From Willaertia magna (lineage: Eukaryota > Heterolobosea > Eutetramitea > Acrasida > Naegleriidae), in contig CADWAF010004149.1 in the NCBI GenBank assembly GCA_902984215.1, forward strand, positions 1 through 23,548: a stretch of 23,548 nt of DNA. Reading direction: 5' to 3'. The position numbers and the translations under genes were made by a program. The notes beneath the pieces are model-generated. The model worked only from the letters and a program-made list of their open reading frames with translations, had not been told where the DNA came from and did not search any database. The stretch's first letter is position 1. Every line of letters starts with the position of its first letter. Of this stretch, positions 9,208 through 17,801 are shown one piece after another.

Positions 9208-10871
9208 TGGATATGTCAAGTTTGATGAATGACAACAATAACGAAAATGTAAAGAAGAAGAATGATGATGAGACAAGTAATAATACATTTACTAATAATT
9301 CAACAAGTGTTATTATTGAGGGAGAAGATGAATCTGAAGAAGAGGAAGAGGAAGAAGAAGAAACGTTTGAAGAAGAAAAGAAAAGTGAAGCATTACTGAC
9401 AGTTGTCAACTCTCAAATTGATAACGTTGAAAATATTATTTCTGTAAATGAGGAAATGATAAAAGAAGAAGAATCAATTAAAGATAAATTAAAAGATATA
9501 GCTATTATAGTTGATAATAAAGAAACTTATGAAACATTAAAAGAACAAAATAATCATTCTCAAATAGTTAAAGAAGAAGAAGAAATAGTACAAGAAACAG
9601 CACCTCAATTAGAAGAAGAAATTAAACCTTTAAATGAAATGATGATTAATGACAATGTAAAAGAAGAAGAAGAAATTAAATCTGAAAGGATTGATAGTTC
9701 ATTATTGATTTTAAAAGATAAAGAAGATAATATTAAACATGATAAAATGGTTGATAATAATACAATTTTATTAAATGAAAAGAAAGAAGAAAAAAATAAC
9801 TATTTTAATCCATATAAAGAAAATACAGAAATATTAACTATTAGTAGTGACAATAATAATTTAAAAGATAATTATATAGAAAATGATCAATTAAATGTTG
9901 AAGACAAGATGACAAATGTTATTCTTTCTACATCTACTGCTGTAACTGTCTCCATCAATAATAATGATAATCATAATGTATTGGAATTAAATAATAATAA
10001 TGAAACAACAATAATTAAGAAAGAAAATAATTTATATAATCCATATGAAGAAGAAAAAGAAGAAGAAAAATCAATTAAAGATTTAAATCAACAAGAAAAT
10101 ATTGTAAATGATCTTTACAATAATAATAATAATCATTCATTAGAACCATTAACAAGACATGAAGTTTTAACATCATCACTACTATCAGTTAATAATAATA
10201 ATAATTCTGAACCTATTGTTTTACCAAATATAGATAATACCACTGTTTTTACTCAAATAAAATCTAATAATCCTTATGAAAATAATGACAATCATAATAA
10301 TATAACAAGTATTAATCCATATGAAAATAATAATTTAACAAGTGACAATTTAATATTATTTGAAAATAATAATAATTCAGATAAAAAACTTTTAAATGAA
10401 TTATATACATTACCAATAACAACAACAACTCCATTAATTAATAATAATGATAATAATAATAATAACCACATAGAATTTAATTTATTAGAACCACCAAAAC
10501 AAATAATCAATAATAACACTGTTGTTAATGATATTATTGTTAAAGAAGAAGAAAAACGAATGAATCCAATGTTACCAAAAGAAGAACGAGAATTAAATTA
10601 TTTTGAAAGGGAAATGGAAGACAATGTTAATGAAAAACAAGAAGAAGAAGAACAACATGTTAATTCTACTCCTTTAATATTTACAGAAATATCTCATAAT
10701 GAATACGATCATGATGATGAAAAGGAAATTCATAATGAAGAAAATTTGAACATTTCTTTAATTGGTGGAACCACAAAAACAACTACAACAACAACTCGTT
10801 CTTCAAAAACTATATCAAAACAACAACAACAACAACAAGAAAAGAAAGAAGGTTTTTGTTGTTTTCAATAA
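9207..10871 (+). CDS. Truncated PX-protein paralogue: acidic/Asn-rich CAAX protein without the PX domain
   Basis: 554 residues counted from the ATG at 9207 (MDMSSLMND). It matches the tail of the upstream PX protein, starting inside its last exon, so the PX domain, three exons and the native promoter are missing. The frame is open throughout and ends with the same GFCCFQ CAAX box. Differences from copy A are substitutions plus in-frame length changes in E, N, Q and T runs. Examples are one Glu fewer in the first poly-E run, an extra Glu in VKEEEEIKSE, a lost DN in MTNVIL, and an Asn-His block changed near 10110-10140. An open frame this long in a decayed copy would be unlikely unless it is recent or selected. 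Expression would need read-through or reinitiation after the F-box gene, or a new promoter in the F-box body. It may be a pseudogene that is still open. Confidence 0.6.
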   Translation: MDMSSLMNDNNNENVKKKNDDETSNNTFTNNSTSVIIEGEDESEEEEEEEEETFEEEKKSEALLTVVNSQIDNVENIISVNEEMIKEEESIKDKLKDIAIIVDNKETYETLKEQNNHSQIVKEEEEIVQETAPQLEEEIKPLNEMMINDNVKEEEEIKSERIDSSLLILKDKEDNIKHDKMVDNNTILLNEKKEEKNNYFNPYKENTEILTISSDNNNLKDNYIENDQLNVEDKMTNVILSTSTAVTVSINNNDNHNVLELNNNNETTIIKKENNLYNPYEEEKEEEKSIKDLNQQENIVNDLYNNNNNHSLEPLTRHEVLTSSLLSVNNNNNSEPIVLPNIDNTTVFTQIKSNNPYENNDNHNNITSINPYENNNLTSDNLILFENNNNSDKKLLNELYTLPITTTTPLINNNDNNNNNHIEFNLLEPPKQIINNNTVVNDIIVKEEEKRMNPMLPKEERELNYFEREMEDNVNEKQEEEEQHVNSTPLIFTEISHNEYDHDDEKEIHNEENLNISLIGGTTKTTTTTTRSSKTISKQQQQQQEKKEGFCCFQ

Positions 10872-10920
10872 AAAAAAAACTTTTATTTCAAATACAGAAA
10901 TGAATGGGCGCTTCTTGTCA

Positions 10921-10996
10921 TGAACATTTTTTACAACCAACTAACTAACTAACTGCAGTAACCCACACACGGAGTTGTATCATCCAACTAACTGTT
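10921..10996. promoter_or_regulatory. ~75-base segment present only in the copy B F-box promoter
   Basis: Copies A and B agree up to TGGGCGCTTCTTGTCA and again from GATTTAAAAATTTG to the F-box ATG. Between these, B has about 75 bases that A lacks. The segment starts and ends with a 10-base direct repeat CCAACTAACT (10937-10946, 10984-10993) and contains AGTTG...CAACT as a small inverted pair. Either A lost it or B gained it. Confidence 0.75.
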
Positions 10997-11022
10997 GATT
11001 TAAAAATTTGTTTTTAAAAAAA

Positions 11023-11310
11023 ATGGCATTATTTAATGATTTAGATACAGATGTATTTTTAACCATTCTTTCCTTTTTAAATGAAAGTTCTTTAACAAAA
11101 TTAAGTTTCACTAACAAACACAATTTTAATTTCATTCACAAAAATCAAGATTCTAAAAATTTAATTTGGAAAAGTATCGTTTTAAATAAATTAAAAAATA
11201 ATAAATTAAAAAATTTAAATAATATTAACAATACTATTGATTGGAAAGATTATTGTAAAGAATTAAATTGTATTTTCGATCCAAATATCTTTAATTCAAA
11301 TAATTTATAG
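11023..11310 (+). CDS. Small F-box protein, copy B
   Basis: 95 residues, nearly identical to copy A over residues 1-60 (one change, L to F near 37), with a rearranged Asn/Lys linker, and probably retaining the ancestral end (NSNNL, TAG). The F-box-like helix pattern is at 4-40. As in copy A there is no recognisable substrate-binding domain. The promoter differs from copy A by the ~75-base segment just upstream, so the two copies may be expressed differently. The TAG stop lies inside a 27-base sequence found again at 23029-23055. Confidence 0.7.
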   Translation: MALFNDLDTDVFLTILSFLNESSLTKLSFTNKHNFNFIHKNQDSKNLIWKSIVLNKLKNNKLKNLNNINNTIDWKDYCKELNCIFDPNIFNSNNL

Positions 11311-11643
11311 TACTTTTGGGCGTTTGTAAACTTTTACAAAAAGGGAAAGACGTGAAATTATGATTGTGGTATTTTTAAAGAAATAGACTTTAATGATTTC
11401 TTTTAAATTCAGTTGTACAGTTAAAATTCAGTTTTACAAAACTTTGAAAATCGATATTAAATATTCAAAGCTTACTCAAACAGATTCTACAATTCAAGCT
11501 TAATTTTCGCAATGTATAATTCATAAAAGTCAAAATGATTATTTTCTTATTAGAAATAAAACTTTTAAAAATTTGAACTGTAAGTTTTAGGCCAATTCAC
11601 TACTTTGTTAGAAAATAAAGATTTAATTTTACAAAAATTTTAT
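11311..11643. other. Intergenic, convergent 3' ends
   Basis: 333 bases between the F-box B stop and the minus-strand conserved gene, AT-rich. Apart from the 27-base repeat at its left edge I see no gene, RNA or strong repeat. Confidence 0.5.
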
Positions 11644-12552
11644 TTACAACGTTACAATCACTTTGTCCAACCCTAATAAAGCCAATCCCAAACAATAACC
11701 ATGTCCAAAAGGATGTTTTGAATCATTCAACATTATTTTCATATTTTCCTCATTAACTACAATAGTATTCTTTTCAATAAAATTATCTTCAACTTGATAC
11801 TTCTCTTTATAATAATCTAAATCCTCTTCATGTGGTCCATCAACTTCAATTATCAATAAATTTTCACCATTTTCCAATCTTTTTTTCAGTTCCTTAAATT
11901 GATTTTCTTCTTTCACTAAATTACAATAAACTGGTAAATAAATTGCTTTTCTTGCTTCAATATAATTTAAAATCTTTCCTTCATAATTAAATTCTTTATC
12001 ATTACTGTCAATGTCAACTTCATTATAAATTGCACCAACACATTTACTATTCCCTCCTTTTTGACGTTTAAAACCAATTGGATATCTAACTGGATATTTA
12101 TTATTATAACCTTTCTCTCTCCATAACCAATATTCCTTAGTTGGCTTATTATCTTTAAAGTGAACTTCTTCTGGATGTTGCCAAATAATTGTTTTGTCAA
12201 ATCTTGAATAGTATTCCTTTGCTTTTGGAACTGTTTCATAAATTTTACTAAATTGCCAAATATTTTCCATAATTTGACCTTTTTCATTCTTTAAACAATA
12301 TGGTCCAATTGCACCATAATCTGTTGATTTTGTCATTACAATAATTGGTGTGAAATTTGGATAAGATGGATCGTTAAATTTTGATTTGTTGTAAATTCTT
12401 CTGCCAACTCTAATTTGTCCCAAATTTGTTTCTTTCATCTTTTTCTTGGTGGTGAGTAATTGCTCTTGTTGTTGCTGTTTTGAAGAAGAAAATTTTCTTT
12501 TTTCTGATTGTTGCAACAGTTGTTTATTTGCAGTACTGTTGTTGCTGATCAT
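11644..12552 (-). CDS. Conserved protein of unknown function (WQFSKIY / WQHPEEVH family)
   Basis: 302 residues from the ATG at 12552, which follows an A-rich stretch; a GTG 12 codons upstream is not a likely start. The first ~45 residues are Lys/Gln-rich and disordered. The rest (about 46-302) is compact and free of Asn runs, unlike most neighbours. Striking motifs are DYGAIGPYCLKNEKG (78-92), WQFSKIY (99-105), WQHPEEVH (124-131), WLWREKGYNNKYPVRYPIGF (about 142-161), EVDGPHEED (236-244) and HPFGHGYCLGLALLGLD (280-296). Conserved Trp, His and acidic residues suggest a folded, possibly enzymatic or nucleotide/nucleic-acid-related domain, but I cannot name a function. I have an unverified impression that similar proteins occur in bacteria, phages or giant DNA viruses of amoebae. 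It lies 228 bases downstream of the propeller gene on the same strand. Confidence 0.75.
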   Translation of the reverse strand: MISNNSTANKQLLQQSEKRKFSSSKQQQQEQLLTTKKKMKETNLGQIRVGRRIYNKSKFNDPSYPNFTPIIVMTKSTDYGAIGPYCLKNEKGQIMENIWQFSKIYETVPKAKEYYSRFDKTIIWQHPEEVHFKDNKPTKEYWLWREKGYNNKYPVRYPIGFKRQKGGNSKCVGAIYNEVDIDSNDKEFNYEGKILNYIEARKAIYLPVYCNLVKEENQFKELKKRLENGENLLIIEVDGPHEEDLDYYKEKYQVEDNFIEKNTIVVNEENMKIMLNDSKHPFGHGYCLGLALLGLDKVIVTL

Positions 12553-12780
12553 TTTGTTTTTTCTTGTTTTTGCTTTTTGATTTGACACTCAGCATTTGGC
12601 TGAATGAATTTAAATAAGAAAATATCTTCATCAACTTTAAAGAACGTTAAAAGTGTTTGGTGATGAAAATAATGTTTTACACGACTTTGAACTTGATGAA
12701 CTTTGTTCTTGTGTCTATTGGAATTTATATTGTAATAATGGTAAACCAAAATCTTTTATTGTTGTAAAAAAAAGATAATT

Positions 12781-14112
12781 TTAAACGAGTACATTTACTC
12801 TGCCATTAGAATTAATAGCTAATAATTTATCCTTAGATAAATTTGTTAAACTCTTCAAATCATGTCCATCTAAATTATCCATCAATTTAGGTTGTGATTT
12901 TATTAAATCCTGTAAATTTAAATAATAAATATTCCCACCTTCATCTCCAACTATCACACCATCCATCGATTCATTAAAAATAATTACCTTTATACATTGA
13001 TCAGCTAACTTTCTTACAACAGCTTGTTGTTGACTTTTAATTAAAACACTACCATTAGCTAAACCACAGATAAAATAGTTTGGTTGGAATGGATGTACAG
13101 TTAAACATGTAATTCTATCTTTAGCTCTAACAATTAATGAAGATTGTTTTTCATTGGTATTCATATCAATATAATAAACACAATTTAAAGTAAAATAATA
13201 AATAAATAATGGAACTTCTTTTGTAACCATTTCTTTAATTGGGAATTGTATACCTAATATTGGTAACATTGACAAATGTTGAAAACTTTCTTTTTTAATC
13301 TCCTTAACAATTGGTTTTAAATCATCAAAAGGAGATACCTCAATAATTACAAAAGTAATTAAACCATTATCATTACCAATAGCAATACTTAGTAATAAAT
13401 TATTTTTATCAATTAAAATTCCATTACAATCTAAACTAGTTATCATTGAGTTATTATCATTTATTATTTGGATTGGATCAAAAGTATTATTTAAAATTAA
13501 TTCATAATTTAATTGTTGTTCTGTATTTAATTTATTAATTTGATATTTAATTAAATAAATAAATCCATTTTCATCTATAATAATTAAAATATTATATTTC
13601 ATTAAAACTTGAATATATTTAATATTATTTTCAATATTTATTTTATTTTTATTATTTGGAATAATTTCAGAACATTTCATCTCTTTCGTTTCATTATTAA
13701 CTTTTAAATAATAAAATAAAATGGATTTACCCAAACCAACTGTAAATATTAATTCTTCTAAATTTTCACTTTTTGGCGCCATTTCTTCAATTTCTCCAAT
13801 CATCGAAGTGGACCTTTCAGGTAATTGGTTTTCATGGAAAAGTAAAGAAAAGTTTGGGATAGAATGACCTAGATAATCGTGCATTGTTGTTAAATGTTTA
13901 TTTGTTAGTGAGTTAAGGTCGGCAAATACTTGTTGCATTAAAAATTGTTCATCTTCATCTTCTTGGTGAGATAATTTGGTGTTTTCTTCTTCATCATCAC
14001 TATCAATCATTTGTTTTTTAGATAATTTTAATGTTTCTTCAAAGGCTTGTTTATCTTCATCCTCGTCTTCTTGAAAGACATTTAAAAAATTAAATCTTCC
14101 TCCTCTGCTCAT
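12781..14112 (-). CDS. WD40-type beta-propeller protein with acidic N-terminus
   Basis: 443 residues. I chose the ATG at 14112 (MSRGGRFNFLNVF) because a run of A lies directly before it; an ATG 14 codons upstream has no such leader. Residues 1-75 are acidic (EDEDED, DSDDEEE, HQEDEDE). The remainder reads as divergent beta-propeller blades. The clearest is RITCLTVHPFQPNYFICGLANGSVLIKS near 333-360, followed by CIKVIIFNESMDGVIVGDEGGNIYYLNL (about 370-397) and a last blade ending GRVNVLV. Earlier blades are loose and Asn-rich. Such proteins are scaffolds; the acidic tail hints at nuclear or nucleolar work but no orthologue can be named. It is divergently arranged with the 45-residue membrane protein. 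Confidence 0.75.
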   Translation of the reverse strand: MSRGGRFNFLNVFQEDEDEDKQAFEETLKLSKKQMIDSDDEEENTKLSHQEDEDEQFLMQQVFADLNSLTNKHLTTMHDYLGHSIPNFSLLFHENQLPERSTSMIGEIEEMAPKSENLEELIFTVGLGKSILFYYLKVNNETKEMKCSEIIPNNKNKINIENNIKYIQVLMKYNILIIIDENGFIYLIKYQINKLNTEQQLNYELILNNTFDPIQIINDNNSMITSLDCNGILIDKNNLLLSIAIGNDNGLITFVIIEVSPFDDLKPIVKEIKKESFQHLSMLPILGIQFPIKEMVTKEVPLFIYYFTLNCVYYIDMNTNEKQSSLIVRAKDRITCLTVHPFQPNYFICGLANGSVLIKSQQQAVVRKLADQCIKVIIFNESMDGVIVGDEGGNIYYLNLQDLIKSQPKLMDNLDGHDLKSLTNLSKDKLLAINSNGRVNVLV

Positions 14113-14501
14113 TTTTTTTTCTTCTTTTCGGAAAGTCTTTTCGACTTCACACACAAGCCTTGAATAAGTGGCAGCATCTTGTGTGAAAAGTAGATGAAGA
14201 AAAGATGAAGAAGTTCTTAAAGAAATGACAATTTAATTTAATTGGATTCTGCATTAGAGGTGAAAAAGGGGTTACTTTTTACTCAAACAACAAACCAACC
14301 TAATATAATATTTAGGAGTTGAGGCAAATAATGTATTGGAACGTGGATTGAAATTTTTCATTAAAAAAAAAATACATCACTCCTTCCAAAGGTACGTTAA
14401 ATGGAAAGATCTTTCAAATTTTTAACCGAGACTTTCGATTCACAAAATTTCATAATATGACGTTATTATTGATCAATAATAATCATTAAAAATATATAAA
14501 G
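14113..14501. promoter_or_regulatory. Divergent promoter region
   Basis: 389 bases between two divergent starts. Near the propeller gene lies an imperfect inverted repeat, CTTCACACACAAG (14145-14157) and CTTGTGTGAAAAG (14178-14190), about 33-78 bases upstream of its ATG. Toward the small membrane-protein gene are AATATATAAAG just before the ATG and an AT-rich TATA-like stretch. No RNA gene is evident. Confidence 0.45.
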
Positions 14502-14639
14502 ATGGGTATTGCAGCTGGAGATATCATTGCAATTATTGTTGCAGTCTTTTTAGTTATTTTCTTAGTTTTCATCGGTTTAGGTTTCTTAAGAAGAAAGAGA
14601 ATGGGTAAATCTTTAACTGCATCAGGAGGTACCGAGTAA
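14502..14639 (+). CDS. 45-residue single-span membrane microprotein
   Basis: ATG GGT ATT ... GAG TAA gives 45 residues: a short N-terminus (MGIAAGD), a strongly hydrophobic span (about 8-28, rich in Ile, Val, Phe, Leu), a basic stop (LRRKRMGK, 29-36) and a polar tail ending GGTE. By the positive-inside rule the tail is cytosolic, making it an N-out single-span or signal-anchor protein. Codon use (GGT, GCA, TTA, AGA) and the clean stop fit a real gene, and it has its own spacer on both sides: 389 bases upstream, and 195 downstream shared with the convergent nonaspanin gene. I do not recognise the family. No spliced upstream exon is obvious, though one cannot be excluded. Confidence 0.65.
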   Translation: MGIAAGDIIAIIVAVFLVIFLVFIGLGFLRRKRMGKSLTASGGTE

Positions 14640-14834
14640 ATTGATTTAAACAATTTGATTATATTTTTATATTGAAAATGATTTTCAATAGTTTTGTTAG
14701 CAACAACAATGCGTGTATTTATTGTGAATAAATTTTTTTATTTTCAATTTACATTTTTAAATATTTATCTTTACAAAGTTTAATTGAATTATTGTGTTTC
14801 ATATAAGTGTTATGCTAATAATTATTTGTAAAAA

Positions 14835-16794
14835 TTAATCAACTTTAATATCTTTGTAAATTCGTTTTACGAATAAATAAGTAGTTGCAAAACTTATTGC
14901 TCCACAAAGGAATCCCAATCCAATACAAAACATTAAGGTAATACCATAATAAAATACCAATTGGAATAAACCTTTCATTCTAGTCTTTGTATTAAAGAAA
15001 TAAATGGAATAAAGTAAAGTATAGAATGAAATACTAACACCAACTAATATTGAATGCCAAACCCATCTCCAATCTTCTGAATTCAATAAAAAGTAAGTTG
15101 ACACAATACTAACACATGCTGTCACAATAGTTAAAATAATAAATACCAATAATAAAAATCCATAAACATAATAAAACTTATAATTCCAAAAAGAAGTAAA
15201 AACAAAATACATTTCAATGAAAATACTTCCAAATGGTAATATTCCACTAAAGAAGAAAATTGCTAATCTACTTAAATACCAAGGCTTTTGAGGGATTGGT
15301 CTAGGGAATTGATTTACATTACAAGGGAATTCCTTATCTTTCCTTCCTCCAACATGTTTTGCAGGGAAATTTCTTCCTAATATTGTTCCTAAGAAAGTTA
15401 AAGGTAAAGAAATCAATAACCACATAACAAATACAGTTAATACAGTGGTGAAGGGTATTGCTACTAAAGCATTATATGAAACAGCTAATGCATTCAAACA
15501 AAATACAACTACAAATATAATTAAAGGGAATAAACAAGATGTCCATAAAGCAGTTCTTATCCATCTATCCCCTTTCCATTTCAAATAGAAATGTCCACTG
15601 AAATATCCTCCAATAATACTTGTTAAACAATACAAAACAATAAAAGCATTCATAATAGCACCTCTTGTATCATAAAAAGTATTAACAACACAAAGTAATA
15701 TTAAGAAAAGAGCTAAAAAGGCTAAATGAAAACCTGTACCAATAAAAGCGCATAAGAAAGTTAATCCGAAAGGTCTTCTAAAAACATCTCCATGAAGTAA
15801 TTTCCAAGGACCTGAATCAGAAGAATCACCACTTCCCAAAATATCAAATTCACTATCACTTTCATGTCCAACTTCTAAATCTCCTTTAGTTTTAGCATGT
15901 TTCTCAAGTGCAGCTAAATCACTTCTTAAAGTACGTATTAAAATCATAAAAACTAAAGCACTTAAGAATAAAACCATCATAAAACTATTTATAATAGAAA
16001 ACCAATGAATTTTATGTTGGAAAGGATTATGTTCTAAATAAACCTTAAAACGATTATCATATGTAATTTTCTGGTTTTGATGCCAATTAACTTCATATGT
16101 AAATGTTAATTCATTTGTATTTTCAACTAATGGTGTTCTTCTTTTTGTTGTTAAATTTACTCTAACAATTCTATCATCATTCCATTCAATATCATAAATT
16201 TGATGAGTATAAATAAATGGTATCTTTTCTTTCTTATTATTATTATTTGTAGCAAATCCACCTATCATTGCCCATACAGGTAGATCATCAACGTAATATT
16301 GATACCAATATTGATTATCTAATGCGTATAAATATTGTTTACGTTTTTCTTCATCAATTTCAAGTTTACATAAACGTGTTACAGGTGTATTTCCTATTTA
16401 TTAATTATTTAAATATTTTGATTATTTATTAATTGATTAATTGGTTAATTTAATTGTTGACAATTTACTTACTTCTAAAAGCAATATCTACTCCGTATAC
16501 TTTTACTAAATCATGTCCTTGTAAGGCTTCTCCTATAGAAAGTTTTTTATATTCAATTTTAAATTCACCAGTATTTGGATCTTTTGGTTTACAAACAGGA
16601 ACATGAGATTCATAATAAGGATATGTTTCTAATGGATTATAATGTGGACCAACATGATTAGCCCAAAGTATTATAGGTTCTCCCATTTCATACTTATGAT
16701 TCGATTCATCTCCATTTACCACTACTACTACAAGTAGTAAACATAAAGAAAATAATAACAACAACAGATAATGTCTACTGCCTGTTGAAAGCAT
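14835..16794 (-). CDS. Nonaspanin, TM9SF1-type transmembrane 9 superfamily protein
   Basis: Two exons, 16473-16794 and 14835-16393 (minus strand); the intron 16394-16472 starts GTAAGT and ends TAG, and phases match to give 626 residues. A signal peptide (about 1-28, poly-Leu/Val) precedes a luminal domain with NHVGPHYNPLETYPYY and a DDLPVWAMIGG motif near 140-150. The first membrane span follows at about 238-261, then eight more in the C-terminal half. It ends IYKDIKVD; a Lys-x-Asp/Glu end is the known COPI/Golgi retention signal of the family. TM9 proteins help sort membrane proteins with Gly-rich spans and, in amoebae (Phg1 proteins), support adhesion and phagocytosis. The luminal motifs are closest to TM9SF1 rather than TM9SF2/4. 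An acidic loop (about 280-305, DSEFDILGSGDSSDSG) separates spans 1 and 2. Confidence 0.93.
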
Positions 16795-17125
16795 TTTTTA
16801 TAAATTAATTATTTGTCTTTCTCAATCAAGCCTAGTCCATTTACTTTTAATTACTCGCTAAAACCTTTGAGAGCAACGCGATTGATATCCAATTTTGCTG
16901 TCAAATTTGAATAAATACAAAGGGGATGACATGGCTTGTTGCTGGAGATAAAGCCAATATAATACACATCGTTATTTACAAGAAATGAGTTTATTAAGTG
17001 TACAAGAATTTCACTTAGGCACCAAATAAATATTAAGCTATTGTTATTCATCAATTAATTATTAGCCTTTATGAAATTAAAAAAAGAGTTCATATAAAGT
17101 AGTAATAAGGAATAATAATCAATAA
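16795..17125. other. Intergenic between proteasome beta-3 and nonaspanin genes
   Basis: 331 bases holding the 3' end of the proteasome gene and the leader of the nonaspanin gene. A 67-codon minus-strand open stretch (16851-17054) begins MMNNNSLIFIW but has no recognisable homology and is likely chance. Confidence 0.4.
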
Positions 17126-17801
17126 TTAATCTTGTCTAACCTTTAATCTCTTTGAAATAATCTTATCTGGAGTTATAACATGTACAATTGCACCCCAACC
17201 TGAAATACAATCTCTATCAACAGAAGCTAATAAACATTGTGAAATTACTTCAAATAAATCATCTGGTTCCATATTTGGCTTATATAATGATTCGCACATA
17301 CCATATAATGCTTCATTACAAGTACCACCAACAACAAAGTTATCAGTATAACATGGTGCTCCGATTAAATCTTGTGCACAAATAAATGGTTTATTTTCAG
17401 GTCCTTCTAAGCCTGCAATAACTGGTTCAACAAACCATGGTCCAAATCTGGTTATAAAAAAGTGAATAATAAGATCAATTAAAAGATCGGATTAAAAGAT
17501 CTTACCTCTTTTCATAAAGTGTATTTGAAACTAAATTTGCAAAGCTACTTGGTTTAATATCTCTTTCTTCTTTAAGCTTATATAAATTAATTTTAAATTT
17601 CAGTTTTTCATATACAGTTTGCATATCAGTTGCTAATCCAGTCATTCCAAGAAATAATTTATCATGAATTTTAAAAACTTTTTTCATATCAGTAGCAACA
17701 GTTTGTTGACGGATACCATATCTTGTATCACTGGCAATAGCTACACAATTCTTACCAACCATTGCAACAACACCAGCACCATTATATTCAAGGATACTCA
17801 T
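17126..17801 (-). CDS. psmB3: 20S proteasome subunit beta type-3
   Basis: Two exons, 17506-17801 and 17126-17447; the intron 17448-17505 is only 58 bases (GTAAG...CAG). The product is 205 residues, exactly the usual length for beta-3. It begins [20 protein letters not shown] and continues with [53 protein letters not shown] and ends LKVRQD, all typical of PSMB3. This subunit belongs to the inner beta ring of the 20S core. It lacks a propeptide and catalytic Thr, so it is structural. The A-run before the ATG fits the local start context. Confidence 0.97.

Larger units (their letters stand above)
9196..11303 (+). repeat. Tandem duplication, copy B
   Basis: Second copy of the PX-tail/F-box block. 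The left junction lies at about 9194-9197, where F-box text TTCAAAT runs into PX text AGAAAAAGTTGATGG. The parental sequences share only TCAAA-like microhomology there, so it looks like non-homologous or microhomology-mediated joining. The right edge is at about 11301, where the ancestral F-box 3' end continues. Confidence 0.93.

Noticed and set aside
12549..12749. Possible upstream exon for the unknown conserved gene
   Set aside because: The frame differs, no donor/acceptor pair joins it sensibly, and the ATG at 12552 has a good A-rich leader. Its FKVDEDIFLF part is reported only as a possible remnant.
16851..17054. 67-codon minus-strand open frame starting MMNNNSLIF
   Set aside because: No recognisable homology, poor start context and location in a short spacer; likely chance.
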